Assembly (NCBI RefSeq): GCF_031877795.1
Contig: NC_133933.1
Coordinates: 387,001 to 451,000 of the forward strand
Origin: Strix aluco
Taxonomy: Eukaryota > Chordata > Aves > Strigiformes > Strigidae
Direction of reading: 5' to 3'
Length of the DNA stretch: 64,000 bases
Each line of letters opens with the position of its first letter. Positions within the stretch are counted from its first letter, which is position 1. Positions 27,201 through 39,100 of the stretch are shown in pieces. The notes beneath the pieces were generated by a model, which made no database searches, was not told the DNA's origin, and saw nothing but the letters and a program-made list of their open reading frames with translations. The translations under genes were made by a program, and so were the position numbers.

Positions 27201-27939
27201 GGCAGATGGGCTTTGTCGAGCTGCTGTCCATGGCAGCGCCCGGCTGCGCTTGGACGTGCAGCACAACAAAGGAGTTATGGTTGGTCAGAAGGACTTTCTC
27301 TCCGGGCTAGGACTTGAAAGATACGGTACGTCTGATCTTTCAGGAACGGGCTTGCTTTGCCTTTGAGGATGGAAAAGGCTTGGGGTTTTTTCTTTTCTTT
27401 TTTTCCCCTAACACTATTTCTGGCCAGATCCTAGCATTTCATCAATGCAAATCAGTGTTTCCGCCCACAAGGAATAAGAGCTTAGAGCCAATTCCCCTGT
27501 TATTATTTTGTAGTTAACTTGTAAAATCACTGAACGGCATCAATCAGGATTGGATTCATGTAATGCCAGGCAACAAACAGAACTGGATCACAGTTCCTGC
27601 TTCTGGTCCCTCCCCCCCAAGTTCTTACAGATTTTATATAACTTAAATTATTTACAGCTCAAATAAGAGGTACCTATTTTGAAATACCAATTAATGTGCC
27701 ATCTCAGTGCATCTGCTGTACATTCATCCATAAAAATATGAGTTATAAGTGGTATTTTGTGTAGCAGAGATCTAGGACATAACACAGATGTTTCTGGGAG
27801 GGAAGATCTCAGTGTTCGTTTTTAATCACAGCTCTTAGATATGTATCGAGTGGGCAGGATATATCACAGAGGATTGGAGTTAATTTGAGATGTGGTGCTT
27901 TTTGGCGTCTTCTGTACAAGGCATGCTTTAAAGCAAACA

Positions 27940-27995
27940 AAACAACAACAAACAAAAAAAAAAAAAAAACAAAAAAAAAAACCAAAACCAAATCC
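27940..27995 (+). repeat. A-rich low-complexity tract
   Basis: Runs of A interrupted by C (caaaacaacaacaaac, then two long A runs). It may mark the tail of an old retroposed copy, but no source sequence is recognised upstream. Confidence 0.7.
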
Positions 27996-30879
27996 CTCGA
28001 AAACCCCAGCAGCAGCGGACGGTCCCCTTGGCAGAGAGTGGGTGTGGTAACTTTCAGGTACCAGTCATACAAGATGCTGTATCAGTTTGTTTTTTCATTT
28101 AAAACAAAAGAAGTCATAAATGTCATGGGATGCATGTTCCAGGCGAGGCTGACAGGCTCCTGGCCACAGCGAGGAGGAAACATGGTGGTGCTATTGCAAA
28201 TCTTTAAGTATCTTTTAATTATGTTCTTAAATATATTTAAAAGTGTTGATTTTTACAAGAGTAATCTGAAGGTTGGAATACGTTCAGACTACCCTTTGTT
28301 GAACGTAAATGCCCTTTTTTACTGAAGTTTACACACTGTCTTGGTTTGTGTTCCTCCCTTCCAGCCTTCATCATGTTTGTGACACTGAGGACTCCAGCTG
28401 TGTTTTTTACAGCTGCCAATCTAAAATAAATCTTATATTATTAGGCCTTTACCTCAAGAATTACATTGTTAGATTTATACCCAGTATTAACACTAGAAAG
28501 AAAACACGAAAGCATCCGTGATACTTCTGTTGTACTGACAATGAACGGTAGGTTGCAGTGTTGAGGAACAGTTTTAGCAACGTGATCGTTCCTAATAGGA
28601 AAGTATAATGCTTTTATTTTTTTCTTAATTGGAAAAAAATACACAAAAAACTCATCATGAAAGGTAATTCAATCACCAAAACAAATTTCACAGATTCATT
28701 GACAGTACAGATTATAGGAAAATACGTGGAAACTGAACTTGTAGTTCCATGTTTAGTTTTAAGGTTTTTCTTTAAGGTTTTCTGGGGTGTTGGTTCATGA
28801 CTAGTGCACTTCATTGCTACAGTGATAATGATTTTTAACAAATCTTTTTTTTCTAAAGCTGAGGATATGTTTTTAATAAACCAGTGGCTATTGTTTAATG
28901 CTTCCGCACTTTTACCATACTAAATATCACAAATAAAAAAATATGGCAAGTTTCTACTGAAGGATGAAATAACAAAGTTCAACCTGACCACTGCTCTCAC
29001 CGAAGGGTGACAGCCATACAAGCAGGGACTTGGAACTAGTTTTTTGTTTGTCCTTGTTGGGTAGGTGAAGATACATATTAATTTTTAAATTAGAATTATA
29101 TAATCTAACAAAAGATCATAAAAAGAAAGCAAAGATCACATGGAAGTTTTCCATTGAATAATACTGAAATGAGAAAGGATGAAGAATTCATAATTATTGG
29201 AAAGTCTTATTAGGTACCAACATCCACTAGTTGACAAAACAGTTTTCCACATTCTGATGTTTCAGAGCAGACAAAAATAAAATGAGATTGAAATTGTTTC
29301 ATAGCTACATGAAGATACTTCACCCAGGTTTCCAGCACAAGTGGATTTGTATGGCTGTGGGTAATACAACACATAGTGTCTTTAAAGCTATTCTTGCTGC
29401 TGCCCTTTGAGGCTACATAAAGATCACAAATACAAGAATGTGAAATTTTATGTCAAGTTTCTCTTCTAGAAGAAAAATCTCCTGCCTACACACAGCTGAC
29501 TGTGGCAGCATCATCAGTGGGACCACCCAAGTCCGTTATGTGACCCGACCAAGAGAGGTGAGCAGATTAAAAGTCAACAAAACTCTGGCTATATTTTATT
29601 AGCAGTTTTTTGGTGAAGGAAAGTTAACACTAAGAGAATAGTGTAAATAATTATCCACGTGCTGGGTAACTAAAGCACTACCACAGCATATCTAATCCAC
29701 AATGCCATGCCTGACAAAATATTATATTTATGTCAAGACTTGGTTATGTTGAATTAATGCCTGCAGTGTAAATATTATTTCCTGATTACAATGTAGCTTA
29801 GCAGCTTGACATTCAGAGATAATAGATCACCTTATTGTTAATGCTGTTGATACTAGAAGTCTCTCAAGACAAGCTATATTGGACAGAAACTCATGCTCAA
29901 TATTAAACTATTTGCTCTTAAGACAAGAAACATTAAATAGTTTATTCAGGGGCATCACAAGGTTCTTCCAAGAATAAATCTTGTAACAAGAAAATATAAG
30001 AAGTATGTTAAACCTTTAAGAGTTTCTTTATGATAAAATTTAAATACACTTCCATTATTTTAAACACATTCTCTAAACAGTTACCTAAAAAGAGGTGGGA
30101 GAGCGGGTTGAGTTAGCGATTACATATTACTGAAATTTTCAAAGACCCTTATTTTTCCAAACGAGTGGGAGATAGTCACAAAGGCACTCATGAAAATGCT
30201 TCACCCTGTATGAATTTGAAATATTTTAAATAGGTTTTGAAAGCATTCCAACGAGGTGCAGAACTGACTTCAACATGAGTAAGTAACTGTTAAAAGTCTT
30301 TGCAAAGACGTTTGTCAAGGGTCCACCAGGAAGATAAGGTATTTGTGTACAGGTGTACCATGCGCTCTGTCCTGATTACCAAAGGGAAATTAATTCAAGA
30401 CAAAGGACTTGTCCCAACTGATTTTAAACCACAGAGTTCAGCACCCAGGTGTAAATATATTGGCTGTTTTGTAGTTCAGCTACCATTCCTTTTGATAAAC
30501 AGCTTTTGTAGTAATGGGTTGCACACTTGGCAACAACAAACAATCATTTTAGTGGCTGTGTATGCTTGGACAAAACAAGATGTGTGGTTTTTTGCATGAC
30601 TGCTGAGGTTAACTGCTATGGTTTGCCAGGTCAACTGCTGGAAAAACAGCCGGATGCAGAAAAAGCTGACTGCAAAGAAAGGGTCGGCTAATTTTGTTGT
30701 ATCTTCGTTTTTTCTAAATTCTTGTGAGACTTCTGGGATACAACTGTGAACGGAAGAAGCAGAAACATCTTTTTACTGTGTAAATCTGCATATGACTTGG
30801 GCGGCAACCTTTGAGGGAAGGACTTGGGTGAATTTGTGTTCAGCATTATCTTTTTCGTATGGGTAACGGAACTGCGACT

Positions 30880-30976
30880 GGATCACAGAAGGATCTGGGT
30901 GGGAAGATCATCCAGTCCCACTGCCCTCCTCGGGCACGGACACCTCCCGCCAGAGCAGCTCCAGGTGGGCCTTGAA
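30880..30976 (-). mobile_element. CR1-like fragment, minus orientation
   Basis: The string gatcacagaaggatctgggt followed by gatcatccagtccc and cacctcccgccagagcagctc is the reverse complement of a CR1 3' region, degraded. It directly abuts the tandem duplications and CpG island upstream of EML6. Confidence 0.65.
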
Positions 30977-30977
30977 C

Positions 30978-31077
30978 TCCCGGGAGGGATCTGTATGGGC
31001 GAGGGAGCGGACACCGCGCCCCAACGCTCCCGGGAGGGATCTGTATGGGCGAGGGAGCGGACATCGGGCCCCGCTGC
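30978..31077 (+). repeat. Tandem duplication, period 50 nt, two copies
   Basis: Copy 1 starts at 30,978 and copy 2 at 31,028, each opening tcccgggagggatctgtatg. The copies agree almost perfectly for about 37 nt (...gagggagcggaca), then diverge. It sits between CR1 debris and the CpG island core. Confidence 0.85.
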
Positions 31078-31110
31078 GCCGCCAGCCCCGACCCCCCGCC
31101 TGCGGGGCCG

Positions 31111-31164
31111 CGCCCTCAGAAAGGGCGGGAAGCACAGCGCCCTCAGAAAGGGCGGGAAGAGCCG
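31111..31164 (+). repeat. Tandem duplication, period 27 nt, two copies
   Basis: The phrase cgccctcagaaagggcggga occurs at 31,111 and again at 31,138. Each copy contains a GC box and an overlapping E2F-like gcgggaa, so the duplication doubles a potential promoter element. Confidence 0.85.
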
Positions 31165-31509
31165 CCTGGGCAGCGCCGTCACGGAGCCGCCGCCCGCCGC
31201 AGGGCGCCCTGGGACTGGTAGTCGCCCCCGCCGGAACCCGCGAGGCGCCGCGGGGAGGGCCGGGGCCGGCCGGGCGCCGCCGTTCCCAGCCGCAGGCGGT
31301 GTCCACCGGCGGGGCGGTGGCTCCTCGCTGGCTGAGGGAGCGCCGTCCCTTCGCGCCGCCGGCTGCCTGCTCCGGTGCGCACGGGGAAGGGGCGGCGGGC
31401 GGGGGAGGCGCTGCGCCCGCCGAGCCGCCGCTGATTCCCTCTCGCTGGGGGGGTGGGGGGGGGTGTCGCGCCCCCGCCGCGGGGCTGAGGCGCTGGCGGC
31501 GGCGGGGCC

Positions 31510-31596
31510 ATGGCAGACGGGACTCCCTCCGGAGACCGTCGCTCTGGGTGTGGAGCCAGGTTTTCCTCTCAGGTTTGCTTCAAGCGAGGAGTGTAA
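31510..31596 (+). CDS. Possible short upstream ORF (28 codons) in the CpG island
   Basis: The ATG in context gcggggccATGGc (near-ideal Kozak) opens a 28-codon frame, MADGTPSGDRRSGC then GARFSSQVCFKRGV, with stop TAA at 31,594-31,596. If the EML6 leader starts upstream, this would be a uORF. Alternatively it could be a separate first-exon coding start, since a CAG|gtttgc junction at 31,572 could act as a weak donor. The MAD start resembles EML6 MADRTAPR by chance or by duplication; I cannot tell which. Confidence 0.2.
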   Translation: MADGTPSGDRRSGCGARFSSQVCFKRGV

Positions 31597-32703
31597 TTCC
31601 CTGAGGGCGGGTTGTGTCGCTTGCGGGTTCTATCGCCGGTGTCCCCGGCACCGTAACCCTTTATGTAAGCCGGTGTCAACGCGCTGCTCTTCAGATAGCG
31701 TGAGGCGTGTTGTGTGGGGAAAGGTACAGGCGTTAGCCTCGGAGCGGGGGTTTATTCTTCCCTTCCGTCTGGCACTGTGCTCCATGAATGAGTCTTTGGT
31801 TTTGCTCCTCTGATTGCAGCGTTCTCTCGGTTGCGGCCGAGTTTCTGGAGGGTTGGGCTCGGTCTCTTGTTGAGCAACACCATGAAGTGGTGGATGTCTT
31901 ACCCCAAGCAACGTGCAGCAAGCGCGCTCGGCGGGTGGTGACAACACAAGTCTTGCTTTAGAAAAAGCAGAAGGCGAGCAAGGAAACGTGTTCCTTGGGA
32001 ATATCATTCCAAAGGATGACAGTAAATAAAAACACAAGCCCCCACTACTTCATGTCAAATCGGAGTGGTTTGTGACTGAACAATGGGAACATAGAATAGT
32101 TTTAACTACAGAGCTGATGTAATTACATAGTTGCTGTAGACTCTGACAGGAGGAAGTTTTGGGTTGCTGGGGGATAAGGAAAGGTGGGCTAATATTACCA
32201 TATTTATGCCAGATGTTGCACAGGAATCCTGTCTTTCACTAATACCTCCTATGAAGACTCAGAGCATTGGATCCTGCCGAAAAGGCTTAGAAGACCCCAG
32301 ACCAGCCGGAACTGCCACAGCACGGATCCAAACAGCGCTCCCCCCCCGCCGAGTAGTCCGTTTGCATTTTAAATACAGTGCATTCTGCAATTCAAAACTA
32401 CAGGTTTTGGTTTTGTTTTGTTTTTTTTTCCTCTCTCTTTCAGTTTTGACCCAAAGGCAGACCTCTCGAACAGAAGAGCACCCAGGAAGCTTTTTGCAGG
32501 AAGCCGAGAAGGTGCAGGAGAGGAGATGCAGCGGGCAGTCTTTGGCAGGTGGTGGTGGTGGTGACGCACAGAAGTTACTTTGCCTTGGGAAGGAAAAAGC
32601 CCTGTCTGCTGCATATGTAGGTGTATTTTTGCGATCTCCCTTCTCCCTCAAGAAGTTGCCTGGGTCGCGCAGCAGCGGGGAAGCGGCAGCTGCTCGTCCT
32701 GGG

Positions 32704-32733
32704 CAGCAGCAGCCGCCGCAGCAGCAGCAGCAG
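32704..32733 (+). repeat. EML6: CAG/CCG trinucleotide repeat in EML6 leader
   Basis: Imperfect run of CAG and CCG triplets (three CAG, two CCG, five CAG) about 220 nt upstream of the EML6 start codon. A (GGT)n run lies at about 32,547-32,561. Both probably fall in the 5'UTR if the transcript starts upstream of 32.5 kb. Confidence 0.8.
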
Positions 32734-32880
32734 ATTATGGTGGCAGCGCGGCGGTGGGAGCGGCGGCAGCCCTGATCCGCGAATCCGTTTTTCCTTTCGC
32801 CATCGTCGCTCGGAAGTGCCACCTGAAGCTTCGGCGGCTGGGCAGGGACCCCGCTAACGTTTGAAAGGGGAAACCCCTGA

Positions 32881-33153
<273 letters not shown>

Positions 33154-36087
33154 TAAGGGGGCTGACTTTTCTGGTGGTGGGGTGGGGTGGGGTTTAAAGG
33201 GAAGGGAGGAGAATGTAGGGCTGGCAGAATCCCCCCTCCCGGCTCCTTAGGGCTCGGCTTGTACCTGTCGTTTCAAAGCGGCTCAGATTTGTTACCAGCA
33301 GTATGGATGAAAGCTGGGTTTCTAGATACTGTTGATTTTTATTATTTTTGCAGCAAAGCTTCAAAATGTTGCAAGAATAAGAGCGAAGGTAAGTTTTCCT
33401 ATTGCACTGCACCAAAAGCTAAGCACTTCTTTATGGCATGGAAGTGTGCTGGGAAGGTCTTAGTGCAACAGTGCTGCAAAATTGTGGATCTGACACCTTA
33501 ATCTTCCCAGAGCTGGGACCCCAGCTCACCGGCTCTGATCTTACAGAAGGCAGGTGTAGCTCTCTCTACACTCAGCAGATCCCAGCACAAGAGTGCCATA
33601 AATTTGGCACAGAGCTCAAACTATTTTTTTTTTCCAATATCATTCGGAAAATTTCACTCAAAATGAAGTTTAGCTGTTTGTACTCCAGCCGAAAAATCCC
33701 AAGCCTGATGGTGCAAGATGGCTACAGAAGCACAGGTCTTGCTCCTGGTCTGACCATTTTTTTGTCTCTTTCTCTTAAATTCTGCCTAAAAAGTGGCTTT
33801 AATTGATGTTGTTGTCCTGCAGAAATATTAATCTTACTGCACGTCACAAAATAACACAGTAAAAATGTGGTTACAGAGTTCAAGGTTGCCATGTAAAAAA
33901 TCTGACCAAAACACAGACAATAGAAAATGAATGTTGTATGTATTACCTTATGACAGAAATCTGAACCTAGAATATCCTTAGGAAGGGTGTTGCATGGTCA
34001 TGACACTCCTCTGAGCACAGCTGACTGCTGCCCTCCCCATTCACCTAATCCAGCATGAATGAAGCATTTTCTTGATGAGGTGAAACCAGAACAGTCCCAG
34101 GTGACTCATGGTGCGGTAGTGCTGAGGAAACATCTGCTGAAGGCAGAGTTTTGACACTCAGTAGCAAAATCCCTTAATAGTCCTGTAATCGTTCTGGAGC
34201 CTTGTTTACAGAAACCATCCCCTTTTCCCAGGGGGAACTTCTGGCTGCTCTGTATCCCCGCAGCATTTTCCTCCTCTTTATAATGTGTTAAAGCAGTAGC
34301 ATGTTATGAAGTACAGTGGATGTGCATAAAAGTTTATTCTGGTTTCAAAGGTATTATCAGTTCCAAAAGGCTGTTCAAATAGACACTTGGCTGCTCAGAT
34401 CCTTCAGAGAAGAATGAGTATTTCAGATGCATTGGCAGTATCATGAAATGCATTTTTTTCCTTGTTGTATGGACATAAATGTTGATTCTCTACAGAATAG
34501 GAAGTGTAATCCATGTACACAGTTGGATATTTCTGAGCTTATGTTTGAATACTAGAAATATAATTTGTCAAGAGACAACTACATATCTACATATATCCAC
34601 TGGTTTTTGGTTGGACAGTGATGCTTTGGTTCTCTCTTTTTGTTTTGTTTTTGTTTTGTTTTTTTTTTTTTAATATTCCATCAGCTGAGGAAGAAACGTC
34701 CCAATGATTATACCTGACAGCCCCTCCCTCCCAAAACTGATTGTATCGTACAGCTTCTATGCCCTTTAAGACTGCTTTTGGCAGTGTCACATCTATAATG
34801 TACGATGGGAATAGAAAGAATATGAGTGTCTGATGTTTGTAGTTTGACACAGCCTGTGCCTGTTCTGCTCATTAAAGAAAACTGCAACCACCTGTTCAAA
34901 TTAGCAGGTGTTTTGAGGGACCCGCTCTGTGTCCAAATCAAGCTTTGGAAAGGTTAGTTTTGTTTCTGATCTGCAACAAGATCAGAATGCTGTAGGACAA
35001 CTGTAATTTCAACAAAGGATGAAACATTTGCGTCCAGAAAGCATGAGCAGGACCCAAATAACAGTTGATTTCAGCTTTTAGTGGCCATGAAATGTTGCTG
35101 TCACGTGTGGTTTAAGGAAGTAGAGGCTCTCCAAAATGCTGCCAGAATATTCTATTGTTTGCACCTGGTAATGGTTGCCTCCTTTGCTTTTGATGCACTT
35201 TGAAGTCCTTACTGACGTAATATCCCACCACTATAAGTACTTTTAAGTCTTTGGTTCCTGGTGTGGTTATCACTGATATGGCTAATAATGCAGGAATTGA
35301 AATTCTCACATTTCAGGCTTCCGAGCTATCATCTGATTGAGATGAATGCAATGAATGTACTTACCCAATTTTTCTGGTTTTGTTGGTATTTACTTGCCTG
35401 AGACCAACTTATAAAGACTAGTGCTTATATTTGCAGTCCAACAGGTTGCAATTTCCAAAGAGATTTGAGATAAAATTTAGAAAAAGGAAACTTACAGATT
35501 TTGGAAGGTACTGCGAAATCATTCAGACTGCAAGACCCTGAAGTGGGAAGATCTGCTTCTGAGGATTGCCGTGAGCGCCTTCTGTGTCGAAAGGTTTCAG
35601 TGAATACTGTTTCGTGGAAAAAAAGTGGTTGAACCCACAATGCAGAAGGCTGAGGACCTGTGTGTTACTTTGAAGTGTTTATTTAAATCATGAAAGTGAA
35701 TATTTGTCTTTGGCGAAAAGGTCAGGTTTTTAAAAGTGTATGTTAAATGTGTTTTCACAAGTTTAATGGTTCTGCCTCCTGTTTTGTATCAAGATAATGC
35801 AGTTGGACATAATTTAGTTTGGACTAACGTAGGCCAGACTGTATTGGATTAATGGAGAAATGCCATTTTTCCAAGATTTATATTTGAAAAATAAGTGCTG
35901 TTTGTATAAGGAAGTTAACGCGCTGCACTCAGCTGATAAGGTAGATGTTCGGAGCATGAGCAAGCGAGCTCTGAATACTCTGTTGTCTGTGCGAAGCCGC
36001 TATAAGGTGCTGTGCTTCCCAGCTCTTCCTCCTTCTTAACTTCATGATGAGCTGAGGTCCTGAACTACCCGGTTTTAACTTTGAAGT

Positions 36088-36162
36088 GAGCCTGCTCTGT
36101 GGAGGGGTTGGACTGGGTGACCTCCAGAGCTCTCCTCCTAACCTAAAGTATTCTGTGATTCT
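36088..36162 (+). mobile_element. CR1 LINE 3'-end fragment
   Basis: Text agcctgctctgtggaggggt, then tggactgggtgacctccaga and finally ctgtgattct is the CR1 3' terminal region in + orientation, 5'-truncated and diverged. Confidence 0.75.
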
Positions 36163-39100
36163 TTTGTTACTTCCAGTTGTATAATATAGTTCTTCTTGCA
36201 TGTTACCTCGTTGTGGACTAGTTAATGGTATTGATTAACATGTGCTGCCATTGTAAAAGAGGATCAACACATGGTTGAAATGAATAGCCCTGGTTCTGGT
36301 CTCTGAAGGCTCCTGATGCACTGTGTTTGGAGATTAAAAAGACATGTCGTTTATGAAGTTTACTTTATAATCAAAGAGCATGAAATACACCCCTGTCGCT
36401 CTTTTTTTCCCAAATGAAAGCTTTGATTGTGGAGTCCAGCCGAGCAGCTCAGGGGGGTGAAGGTCAGAACACTCCTCCCTTCTCTGAGCTGTGAGCCCTA
36501 CGGCTACCCTGAGCTCTGCGTTACAGACCACAGAGCACTCATGACGTGTCTTGCACGGTAGCTCGACATTTGATTGTTCTTGAAATGGGATCTAGCTGAA
36601 GCATCGTAGCTGATGTGTGACAGCTATCCAAAAGCATAGCTATTGCAACTTCTTCACAGAGAAAGTGTGCTATAGACATATCGTTATGCACGTAACTGAT
36701 TTTCATTGCATTCGGTCACTTGTGCTTTGCAGGAATAGGTTTCAGAAGCTGTAATATTAACGTATGGGGATTGTTTTCTTTCTTGAGTAATTTAGAAGTG
36801 GGCTTGTGCAGCAGCTCATTGTAGCGGCTGTATGTTAAAGTCTTGCCATCCGTGCAGCGTCACTGCCTTTAACAGAATTCACACAAGTGTAGGATTTATG
36901 TTGAGTACAACCGCTTGCAAGACGGGATTGTTAGTTTTGACAGTAATTGAACATGTTCAAAAGAACAGAAGGTTTTCTTACTTTTATATTGTGCATTCCT
37001 TGTAAACAGCCAGCAGTTAGATGAGTCCTCTTTTGGCTCTCAGTGACATGGTGGAGGGGGGGCAGTTCTTTCCTATTACTTTTCTGCAATTTCTGCATGT
37101 GAAAGCCAAAAAAGCTTGCCACAGAAAACAGCAAAAATAAAAACATAACCAGTTGAGATAATTCTCATTATAATTTAGATACAATCAATTTTGTTTAGTT
37201 TTACAGAATTCATTTGTAATCAGAGGTTCCTAACCTTGAGAACTTTTTCCAATGGTGTAGTAATAGTTATATCTTCCTGTTCTTGTGGTTCCAAGAATTT
37301 CTGCAGTATTGATCAGTTTTCCTGAATATGTCCAAACTGACTGAGAGAACACCTTTGATAGCATGTGCTTTTTACATACCCCAGTTTTCTGTGTTACCTG
37401 CTATGGTGTAGTTTCTGCATTTACAAAAGCACATTTCGCATTCCAGTTGCCTTCAGGCAAGTCACTGGTCAGACAGAGGGCCACAGGAGACTGGTCCCTG
37501 TCTCAGGTGCCTGTGCAGCGTGTGCTGCCTGGGCACAGTACCTGGAAAGCCACCCTGCCATCTGTGGATACCAAAGCATGTTGTTTATGTAAGGCTGCTT
37601 ACAATGTAATATCGGAATATTCCTGGAAGTACACTGGTGTGTGTGTTCCGCGGTGCTGACAGACTGAGATTAAAATTGCGGATGTGCCAGTGGCGATGAG
37701 ATTTACTGGGCAGCGAGAGTGACTAGAGGCCTGGTTTGTTCTTTAGATCGATTGTTTCAGGAGACAGGATGCGTATTGGAACATGACTGCACGTTTTCTT
37801 GTCTTTCTGCAGTTGGGAAAAAAGAAATACGCTTGAAGCAATGTTGTATGTTGTTGCGTGTAGTAAATTAACTTTGGAATAAGTAAATTGATGGCAGAGG
37901 TATGCAAATCAAAATCTCAGAGTTAAAATATCTAAATTGTATGTTAATAGTTTTATTTAAAATCGTGTATTATAATACTATTTCTGTTTACAGGGTGGTG
38001 CTTATTTGAAGGGATCTAAAATACTTTAAATTTATGTTTAGTTGTACCGTTTGGATGGTGATGGTGACAGAGTGATGTTGAAGTTACTGTGGTCATTTCT
38101 CATCAAAAGGAAGGCTGTGCTGTCTGTGGCTCATGCTAAACCTGGACTTTAGTCACAGAAGGTGCACATGCAGGACTGCTGAAATACAGTGACCTAACAG
38201 ATGGCAAAGTAGCAATGAAGCCATCCGAGATGTTCAACAACAGAAATTCCAGACCGGTTTGTTACGCAAATGCTGTGCGAGTTCCTATGCAAAGCCATGA
38301 AAGCTTGGAAGGCGTGACTTTGGAACAGCAAGGGTGAGGCAGGATCTGAGATCTGTGCATGCTAATGTGCTTTGGGATCTGTTTTGAGACAGTAGGTTGT
38401 TAAAGGAGTTTCATATTAGAGAAATTAATCCCCCATAAAAACTTATCTAATCAGCTTATTGCTTCTTTCGCTTTCAATCTCAAAATAATCAGGGGAAAGT
38501 GCCATTTATTTCATGAAGTTCTGGTGGCCACTCTTTGTTGCTTTGCCTGATTGTTGTGGTGCATTTAGATTTTAAGTCTTTACAGGAGCATGAGCTGCTA
38601 TAAATATTTGTTTCTTCAATACCCAGATTAATGCATCAGACATGTTGGAATATATAGATGCATTATCTTATTGAATGTGATTTTAAAAATACATAGAGTG
38701 GTTAAAAGTGTAGAGAAACTCAGTAGGCATTTATAGCAATATGTCTATGAGAAGGGCTGTCAGCTCACTGCAGCATTTAAGCAGACCAGTCTGAGTGCAT
38801 CCCAGTGATACGTCAGATAGGGGAGCAGAAGAAGTAAGATCTATTGCTTGCCCAGTTACAGCTTGCTTGCATGTTTGGACAAGTGAAAAGGTGTTTATTA
38901 TTAAAAATCACAAGTGGAGGTTTGAGCATTTAAATCGTTGGATTGATTTAACTCATTTTAAAAATGGGAAAGAAACAAACATGTCCAACAAAACAGGAAG
39001 CACTTGTATTCTTCTATAGAAATATTTGAATCTTTATTATGTTTTTATCTTTTCACAGCTGAAAAAAAGACAGTGTTTAAGTCTGTATCAGCTAGTATAT

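Larger units (their letters stand above)
24151..30879. other. Intergenic region between SPTBN1 and EML6
   Basis: About 6.7 kb. It includes T- and A-rich low-complexity runs (for example 27,940-27,995), GC-richer patches near 26,030-26,250 and 26,820-27,200, and an exon-like 88-nt segment at 29,470-29,557. No protein-coding gene is recognised on either strand. The open frames in the GC-rich patch overlap on both strands and look compositional. Confidence 0.7.

Noticed and set aside
27885-28325. A 146-codon open frame on the + strand
   Set aside because: Its centre is a Lys/Thr/Asn run from an A-rich low-complexity tract, and the flanks have no protein character.
30824-31813. The longest open frame in the window (329 codons, + strand)
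   Set aside because: It starts in unrelated sequence, runs through CR1 debris, two tandem duplications and the CpG island, and overlaps open frames on both strands. GC-rich DNA with few stop codons explains it. It has no domain-like content.
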